Assembly (NCBI GenBank): GCA_003565575.1
Contig: PXBV01000301.1
Location: 1 to 11,550 of the forward strand
Reading direction: 5' to 3'
Length of the DNA: 11,550 nucleotides
DNA from: Psychroflexus sp.
GTDB lineage: Bacteria; Bacteroidota; Bacteroidia; Flavobacteriales; Flavobacteriaceae
Shown one piece after another: positions 6,900 to 11,550 of the stretch. The notes beneath the pieces are model-generated. The model searched no databases, was not told where the DNA came from, and was given only the letters and a program-made list of their open reading frames with translations. A program made the position numbers and the translations under genes. The stretch's first letter is position 1, and each line of letters opens with the position of its first letter.

Positions 6900-8404
6900 T
6901 ACGTGTTTTTCCAATAGTAAGGTGTGAATAAAATCAAGACTGTAAAAAGTTCTAGTCTACCTATCAACATAAGAAATGAACTCCAATATTTACCAAAAAC
7001 GGTAAGCGAAGCATAATTATCTACAGGACTCAATTGCCCGAAAGCTGGTCCTACATTCCCTAAAGAGGATGCTGATGCTCCAATAGCAGATTCAAAATCT
7101 AAACCAGTACCAGCAAAAACTACCGCACCAATGATGAAGGATAACGAGTATAATATAAAAAAACCAAGTATGTTGTAAACAATTTTCTGGTCTACAGACG
7201 CCCCTTTATAACGAACAGGCAGTACAGCGTTTGGATGTAAAATCCTCCTAAATTCTTGAAATCCGTTTTTAATCATGATCAAATGTCTAATCACTTTTAC
7301 CCCACCAGAAGTTGAACCTGCGGAACCACCAAGAAAAAACAAACCAAAAAATAAAATGGTAATTAAAGGAGTCCATAAAGTGTAATCTGCGGTAACAAAT
7401 CCTGTAGTTGTAATTATGGCTAAAACTTGGAATACCCCATGCCTAAGGGCACTTTCAGCTTTACCTAAAACCATTGGATGGTCAATACTTGAGAGTGTTG
7501 GGTCAGCAAAAAAGTATATAGACAATGAAGTTAACGCCGTAAAACCAGCAATGAAGAAAAAATACCATTTGAATTCTTCATTATGCAAAATATTTTGAAC
7601 ATTACCTTTAAATGCATAATAACTAACTACAAAATTAGTACCGGCCAAAAACATAAACAAGATAATAATATATTGAATGAGTGGAGAGTTATTCCAAAAA
7701 GCTAAACTAGCATTTTTGGTAGAAAAACCGCCGGTGGATAATGTACTTAATGCATGGTTTGTAGCATCAAACCATGTCATTCCAGCTACTTTTAATAAAA
7801 TTGCTTCGGACAAAGTGTACGCAAAGTAAATTAACCACAAACGTTTTGCGGTATCAGCAATTTTGGGTTTAACTTTATCTGCACTAGGACCTGGAGACTC
7901 TGCCGAAAAAAGCTGCATACCACCAATACCAAACAAAGGCAAAATGGCTACAGCTAAAACAATAATCCCCATCCCTCCTATCCAATGTGTAAAACTTCTC
8001 CACAATAAAAGTCCTTCTGGAAGCGCTTCAATATCATCTAGTATAGAAGCCCCTGTTGTAGTATAACCAGACATGGTTTCAAAAAAGCAATTTTCGATTC
8101 CTTTTACTTCTCCAGACAACACATAGGGAAGCATACCACTTAACACCATAAATAACCAACCAAGACTAACAATAAGGTAACCTTCCTTCTGAGTGATGTC
8201 TTTTTCATGATTTCTTGTGAAAAACATGGCAGACAACCCAATAAAAATCGAGATAAGAGCTGATTCAGCTATGGCTAAAGCTACTGACTCACCAATTACC
8301 CAACTGTAAATAGAAGGAATAAGAATAAAGCCTCCATTAAAGACAAGCAGAACGCCCATAATATGAGCAACAATTTTAAGATTTAAATTCGCCAATGTTA
8401 ACAA
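6899..8404 (-). CDS. trkH: Trk potassium uptake system membrane subunit TrkH
   Basis: This 501-residue inner-membrane protein is the ion-conducting subunit of the Trk K+ uptake system. It has the fourfold membrane-pore-membrane layout, with one selectivity-filter glycine in each pore loop: TTTGAS (115-120, G118), LSTGGFS (222-228, G225), TTTGF (332-336, G335) and SLGNVGP (447-453, G449). WIGGMGIIVL (141-150) and GGSAGSTSGGVK (359-370) are further family motifs. The first open start is TTG at 8404, overlapping the end of trkA by 7 nt. A second TTG at 8395 would give MANLNLKIV and start 2 nt after the trkA stop. The first in-frame ATG (residue 16) would cut into the first membrane helix, so a TTG start is most likely. 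Coupling to trkA supports one operon: TrkA binds nucleotide and gates TrkH. Confidence 0.95.
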   Translation of the reverse strand: MLTLANLNLKIVAHIMGVLLVFNGGFILIPSIYSWVIGESVALAIAESALISIFIGLSAMFFTRNHEKDITQKEGYLIVSLGWLFMVLSGMLPYVLSGEVKGIENCFFETMSGYTTTGASILDDIEALPEGLLLWRSFTHWIGGMGIIVLAVAILPLFGIGGMQLFSAESPGPSADKVKPKIADTAKRLWLIYFAYTLSEAILLKVAGMTWFDATNHALSTLSTGGFSTKNASLAFWNNSPLIQYIIILFMFLAGTNFVVSYYAFKGNVQNILHNEEFKWYFFFIAGFTALTSLSIYFFADPTLSSIDHPMVLGKAESALRHGVFQVLAIITTTGFVTADYTLWTPLITILFFGLFFLGGSAGSTSGGVKVIRHLIMIKNGFQEFRRILHPNAVLPVRYKGASVDQKIVYNILGFFILYSLSFIIGAVVFAGTGLDFESAIGASASSLGNVGPAFGQLSPVDNYASLTVFGKYWSSFLMLIGRLELFTVLILFTPYYWKNT

Positions 8405-9747
8405 AATAGATTTTCAACACTTTTGATAGACTTAGGAAGTGTACATACCACTATTCTATCCCCTTCTCTAATTTTAAAATCTCCAAGTGCTATTATTCCT
8501 TTTCCATCTCTAATAACTCCTCCAACCACAGCTGTTCTAGGAAAATTGATATCTACAATCCTGCTGTTGGTCACTTTAGAATCTGCCTTAACAACAAACT
8601 CTAACAGTTCTGCGTTCATATTATTCAGTTTGGTCATAGCTACAACATCACCTTTTCTTAAGTATCTAAAAATACTATTAGCAGCAAGTAACTTTTTATT
8701 TACAAGAGAGTGGATACCTATGGAATGACTCAATTGAAAATAGTCCATATTTTCCACAAGCGCAATTGTTTTTCTTACCCCTTTAGAATTGGCAACCAAA
8801 CAAGTAATTATATTGGTTTCTGAATCTTCAGTCACAGCAACAAAAGCATCCATTTTACCTATATGCTCCTCTTTTAAAATCTCAACATTTCGTCCATCAG
8901 CGTTGATCACAAGAACATTAGGAAGAATATTTGCCAATTCAAGCGCTTTTTTATGGTCTTTTTCAATCACTTTTACTGAGAACTTTTCTTGAGACAAATC
9001 TTTAGCCAAAGTACGGCCTATATTACTTCCTCCAAGAATCATTACTTTTTTAATGGATCTTTTTTCTGCGCCTGTTAACTTATAAAGCTCTTCAACTCCT
9101 TCAGAGTCTGTTATAAAGTAAACTCTATCACCTCTCCTAAATTCGGTATCGCCTCGAGGTATAATGGTCAGTTGAGTTCCATACCGCTGTAAAGCAATAG
9201 GCACAAAGTGCAAACCTGGAAATATATCTGCAGCTTCTTGTACTGTATTTCCTATAAATGGAGCTTTGGAACGCAAGGTTAACCCAATCATAGTTAAAGC
9301 TCCATCATCAAATTTAAAGGTATCTGTGAATGCAGACTGATTTAAAAGCATTTTCACCTCATTAGCGGCTAATGCTTCTGGAGAAATCATTTCATCAATA
9401 CCAAGAGACTTTACATCAATAATATCTCTAGAGTCTATAAGTTCTTGGTTGGATACACGTGCTACCGTCCTGCCGGCTCCCATTTGTTTTGCGAATACAC
9501 AAACTGAAATATTGATAGACTGATTTGAAGTCACGGCAATTAGCATATCAGTTTCAGAAATGTTAGCTTCTTTTAATGTACTTGGTAAAGTAGCATCTCC
9601 ATACTGAACTTTAATATCTAGATGTTTATTAGCATACTCTAGACGCTCCTCATCCACATCTACTAAAGTAATAGCGTGAGACTCGTATGAGAAAAGTTTA
9701 GCTAAATGGAAACCTACTTCTCCCGCTCCTGCAATTATAATTTTCAT
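8398..9747 (-). CDS. trkA: Trk potassium uptake regulatory subunit TrkA
   Basis: This 449-residue peripheral cytoplasmic protein gates TrkH in response to bound nucleotides. It is a tandem of two RCK units. The first Rossmann domain begins at the N-terminus with MKIIIAGAGEVGFHLA (glycines 7, 9 and 12) and carries acidic residues D30/D32 at the end of strand 2, expected for NAD(H). Its RCK-C domain spans about 140-225. The second unit starts at VMILGGSNIGRTLAKDL (235-251), with a less canonical GGSNIG loop, and ends with a second RCK-C domain containing GDRIVVC. The open frame extends 44 codons further upstream, to 9879, but that extension is low-complexity and AT-rich, would overlap the divergent menG, and precedes the family N-terminus. 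The ATG at 9747 is therefore the start. The stop lies within the beginning of trkH, so the two subunits are co-expressed. Confidence 0.95.
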   Translation of the reverse strand: MKIIIAGAGEVGFHLAKLFSYESHAITLVDVDEERLEYANKHLDIKVQYGDATLPSTLKEANISETDMLIAVTSNQSINISVCVFAKQMGAGRTVARVSNQELIDSRDIIDVKSLGIDEMISPEALAANEVKMLLNQSAFTDTFKFDDGALTMIGLTLRSKAPFIGNTVQEAADIFPGLHFVPIALQRYGTQLTIIPRGDTEFRRGDRVYFITDSEGVEELYKLTGAEKRSIKKVMILGGSNIGRTLAKDLSQEKFSVKVIEKDHKKALELANILPNVLVINADGRNVEILKEEHIGKMDAFVAVTEDSETNIITCLVANSKGVRKTIALVENMDYFQLSHSIGIHSLVNKKLLAANSIFRYLRKGDVVAMTKLNNMNAELLEFVVKADSKVTNSRIVDINFPRTAVVGGVIRDGKGIIALGDFKIREGDRIVVCTLPKSIKSVENLFC

Positions 9748-9752
9748 ATTAG

Positions 9753-9760
9753 CAAAATTA
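9753..9760 (-). promoter_or_regulatory. putative -7 promoter element of trkA-trkH
   Basis: The minus strand reads TAATTTTG followed by C, an exact TAnnTTTG match ending only 5 nt before the trkA ATG. Transcription would start at or beside the start codon, implying a leaderless or nearly leaderless message. No -33 TTG is visible at the normal distance. Confidence 0.4.
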
Positions 9761-9827
9761 AAGTAAATTTTTAAAAAATTAGTATTAAGAGTGCTTATAT
9801 TCAAAATATATATACTCAAGAAAAATG

Positions 9828-9835
9828 TATCTTCG
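9828..9835 (+). promoter_or_regulatory. putative -7 promoter element of menG-porT
   Basis: TATCTTCG followed by C differs from TAnnTTTG at one position and lies 10 nt before the chosen menG ATG at 9846. If functional, it makes translation from the upstream in-frame ATG at 9825 impossible from this promoter, supporting the shorter protein. No -33 TTG is seen at standard spacing. Confidence 0.35.
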
Positions 9836-9845
9836 CAAAAAAAAG

Positions 9846-10577
9846 ATGAGCAAAAACGTAACTCCATATAAAGATTCAAATCTTAAAAAAAAGAAACAGG
9901 TAGAGCAAATGTTTGATACCATTTCTGAAAATTATGATGGTTTAAATCGAGTTATTTCTTTTGGTATTGACCAAAAGTGGAGAAGAAAACTCATCCAAAT
10001 GGTAAAAAAAACAAATCCAAAGTATATTCTTGATGTAGCAACTGGAACTGGAGATTTAGCCATCGCGTTAGCAGATTCAAGTGCAGAAAAAGTTATTGGA
10101 CTAGATATTTCTGCTGGAATGCTTCAAGTTGGAAAACAAAAAATAGAACAAAAACAATTATCTGAAAGAATTGAGATGGTTCAAGCAGACTCAGAACATC
10201 TTCCTTACAAAGATCACACTTTTGACGCCATTACAGTAGCCTTTGGTGTACGGAATTTTGAAAATTTAGAAAAAGGATTGTCAGAAATTTATAGGGTATT
10301 GGCTCCAGGTGGAATTTTTGTGGTTTTAGAAACTTCAGTTCCCACAAAATCCCCATTTAAACAAGGTTATTCCCTATATTCTAACTATATACTACCTAGC
10401 ATTGGGAAACTCTTTTCTAAAGATAAAAGTGCATACAAATATTTAAGCGAAAGTGCTTCTGTTTTTCCTCACGGTGAGGAGTTCAACAATATTTTGAGAA
10501 AAATTGGGTTTACAGATGTAGAAAATCATCCCCAAACTTTTGGGGTGTCTTCAATTTACTCAGCCTCTAAAAAATGA
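9846..10577 (+). CDS. menG: demethylmenaquinone methyltransferase (MenG/UbiE)
   Basis: This 243-residue SAM-dependent methyltransferase carries out the last step of menaquinone synthesis, C-methylation of demethylmenaquinone. Bacteroidota generally use menaquinone only, so the MenG role is preferred over ubiquinone synthesis. The SAM-binding motif I is ILDVATGTGDLA (61-72), with the acidic residue of strand 2 at D87 (GLDIS) and QADSEHLP at 114-121. The family signature VAFGVRNFEN is at 131-140, and YRVLAPGG at 149-156 is the post-II motif. The start MSKNVTPYKD matches the usual form of Bacteroidota homologues (from memory). The longer frame from 9825 adds only MYLRKKK and would begin inside or before the putative promoter. 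The stop overlaps the porT start as ATGA, indicating translational coupling. Confidence 0.95.
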   Translation: MSKNVTPYKDSNLKKKKQVEQMFDTISENYDGLNRVISFGIDQKWRRKLIQMVKKTNPKYILDVATGTGDLAIALADSSAEKVIGLDISAGMLQVGKQKIEQKQLSERIEMVQADSEHLPYKDHTFDAITVAFGVRNFENLEKGLSEIYRVLAPGGIFVVLETSVPTKSPFKQGYSLYSNYILPSIGKLFSKDKSAYKYLSESASVFPHGEEFNNILRKIGFTDVENHPQTFGVSSIYSASKK

Positions 10578-11281
10578 TTATGAGATTTGTTTTAGTATTA
10601 TTATTTTTAGCAACTACTCACTTTTCAAATGCGCAGCTCTTCAGTAAAGACAAAGTTCTTAATAGAGAAAACTTTGATAAACAAACCTGGTCTTGGGGTT
10701 ATTTTCTTGGATCCAATATTTATGACTTTCAGATCAGATACAATAGTGATGCGGAAGATATTAACGTTTCTAAAGCACCCAGTTTTAATGTTGGATTAAT
10801 AGGAAATTTAAGAATAAATGAGTACTTGGATTTGAGATTAGAACCTGGCGTGATTTTTTCTGACAGAAACTTAACTTATCCACTAGGTCAAGGCATTGAA
10901 ACCGAAAATAATCAAAAAAGGGACGTTAATTCCACTTATATTCACGTACCATTACTGCTTAAATTTTCTTCAAAACGCATCAATAATTTCAAACCATTTT
11001 TGGTTGGTGGTGCTTCTGTTTCTCATAACCTTTCTAGTAATGAAAACAACCCACAAGACAACTCCTCCGGACAGTTTAGAATGAAGTCTCAAAATTACTA
11101 TGTTGAAGCAGGTTTTGGAGTAGATTTTTATTTTGAGTACTTTAAATTCACTCCTTCCATAAGGGGCGTTTTTGGGATGGGCAACGAATTGGTAAGAGAT
11201 GACAACCCTTTAAGCCCGTGGACTTCACAAATTGAATCACTCAAAACAAGAGGTTTGTTTATCAATTTTACATTTCAATAA
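10574..11281 (+). CDS. porT: PorT/SprT-family type IX secretion outer-membrane protein
   Basis: This is a 235-residue exported beta-barrel protein. A signal peptide spans residues 1-20 with cleavage expected after SNA, leaving Q21. NRENFDKQTWSWGYFLGSN (30-48) followed by YDF is the opening I associate with PorT/SprT. Alternating aromatic/hydrophobic strands follow, and the protein ends in FINFTFQ, with an aromatic residue close to the C-terminus as is usual in outer-membrane barrels. PorT is needed for type IX secretion and, in gliding Flavobacteria (SprT), for motility. The length is close to the P. gingivalis protein as I recall it. The start ATG at 10574 overlaps the menG stop as ATGA; an in-frame ATG at 10580 gives an equally good signal peptide. 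Position directly after menG is, from memory, common in this phylum and supports the call. The alternative is a generic outer-membrane barrel protein. Confidence 0.8.
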   Translation: MIMRFVLVLLFLATTHFSNAQLFSKDKVLNRENFDKQTWSWGYFLGSNIYDFQIRYNSDAEDINVSKAPSFNVGLIGNLRINEYLDLRLEPGVIFSDRNLTYPLGQGIETENNQKRDVNSTYIHVPLLLKFSSKRINNFKPFLVGGASVSHNLSSNENNPQDNSSGQFRMKSQNYYVEAGFGVDFYFEYFKFTPSIRGVFGMGNELVRDDNPLSPWTSQIESLKTRGLFINFTFQ

Positions 11282-11550
11282 TCAGCTTCGCTTAAATTCG
11301 CTTAAGAGTATTGCGCCTGCCATAGCTACATTAAGACTTTCAGTCTCTTGTTGGGGTCTAAAACTAGGGATGGACAATTTTTTATTGATATGTGAGTGAA
11401 TCTCTGGACGGATTCCATTCGCTTCATTCCCTAAAATTAAAATGGAATGTTTTTTATTCAAATCTTGCGTATACACATTTGTGCCCTGCATAAAAGCTCC
11501 ATAACAATAAGCAGATGATCGAGACAGGTAGGCTTCTAAATCTGCGTAAC
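11282..11550 (-). CDS. TrmH/SpoU-family RNA 2'-O-methyltransferase, partial (3' end)
   Basis: Only the last 88 residues are in the window; the gene continues past the right edge. They hold the conserved C-terminal motifs of the SPOUT (SpoU/TrmH) fold. GAF is at partial residues 17-19. ILILGNEANGI (36-46) is motif 2, part of the knotted SAM-binding site. IPSFRPQQETESLNVAMAGAI (60-80) is motif 3, with the E-SLNV-A pattern. The frame is open up to the window edge, so the internal ATG at 11491 is not the start. The expected role is ribose methylation of rRNA or tRNA; the target cannot be told without the N-terminal part. The stop codon is immediately adjacent to that of the convergent porT, with no intergenic base. 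A 9-nt repeat (TTCGCTTAA at 11287 and 11297) sits in the last codons. Confidence 0.88.
   Translation of the reverse strand, partial: YADLEAYLSRSSAYCYGAFMQGTNVYTQDLNKKHSILILGNEANGIRPEIHSHINKKLSIPSFRPQQETESLNVAMAGAILLSEFKRS

Noticed and set aside
8423..8728. 101-codon rightward open frame opposite trkA
   Set aside because: It is antisense to the second RCK unit of TrkA, with no recognisable protein features or promoter.
9748..9879. 44-codon upstream extension of trkA
   Set aside because: It precedes the invariant TrkA N-terminus, has AT-driven composition without motif, and overlaps the divergent menG start and promoter region.
11287..11305. Direct repeat TTCGCTTAA in the last codons of the RNA methyltransferase
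   Set aside because: Two 9-nt copies in AT-rich coding sequence, with no flanking structure, are not enough to suggest an insertion or attachment site.
1..11550. Defence island, prophage, transposon, CRISPR or tRNA-linked integration
   Set aside because: Every long frame fits a housekeeping, transport, secretion or envelope-metabolism gene or the conserved unknown. I saw no integrase, transposase, spaced repeats, tRNA or terminal inverted repeats.

Overview
The window looks like chromosomal DNA from a member of the Flavobacteriia (Bacteroidota). It is AT-rich. It carries a PorT/SprT-type protein of the type IX secretion system, which is confined to this phylum, beside a menaquinone methyltransferase. 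It has a fused aspartokinase-homoserine dehydrogenase, lipoproteins with a charged stretch after the lipid cysteine, few Shine-Dalgarno sequences, and several good matches to the Bacteroidota -7 promoter element TAnnTTTG. I could assign neither genus nor species.

Layout, left to right. (1) 1-1463, minus: 5' part of thrA, cut by the window edge inside the homoserine dehydrogenase domain. (2) 1744-2658, plus: SMP-30/gluconolactonase-like surface lipoprotein, ending in a strong hairpin terminator. (3) 2732-5276, minus: a tightly packed run read as PhnP-like metallo-beta-lactamase-fold hydrolase, a 49-residue membrane/coiled-coil protein (4366-4515), a PQQ-dependent aldose/sorbosone dehydrogenase, and a small c-type cytochrome. 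(4) 5383-6843, plus: a 486-residue conserved protein of unknown function. (5) 6899-9747, minus: trkA-trkH, a complete potassium uptake system, sharing a hairpin with the gene that converges on it. (6) 9846-11281, plus: menG and porT, overlapping by ATGA. (7) 11282-11550, minus: the 3' end of a SpoU/TrmH-family RNA methyltransferase.

The most coherent biochemical story is the envelope sugar-oxidation group. The PQQ dehydrogenase would oxidise an aldose at the cell surface or in the periplasm, the cytochrome c encoded directly behind it would take the electrons, and the facing SMP-30-type lipoprotein could hydrolyse the lactone formed. The link between these three is inferred from family knowledge and position. 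The rest is core metabolism, ion homeostasis and secretion.

I see no mobile element, CRISPR array, tRNA, rRNA or defence locus, and I do not think the window holds a clearly new system. The points most worth following are the unannotated 49-residue gene, the 486-residue protein of unknown function, the PQQ dehydrogenase/cytochrome/lactonase group, and promoter elements lying almost on top of the trkA and menG start codons. Four starts need care: trkA and menG are shorter than their longest open frames, and the hydrolase and trkH appear to begin with TTG.
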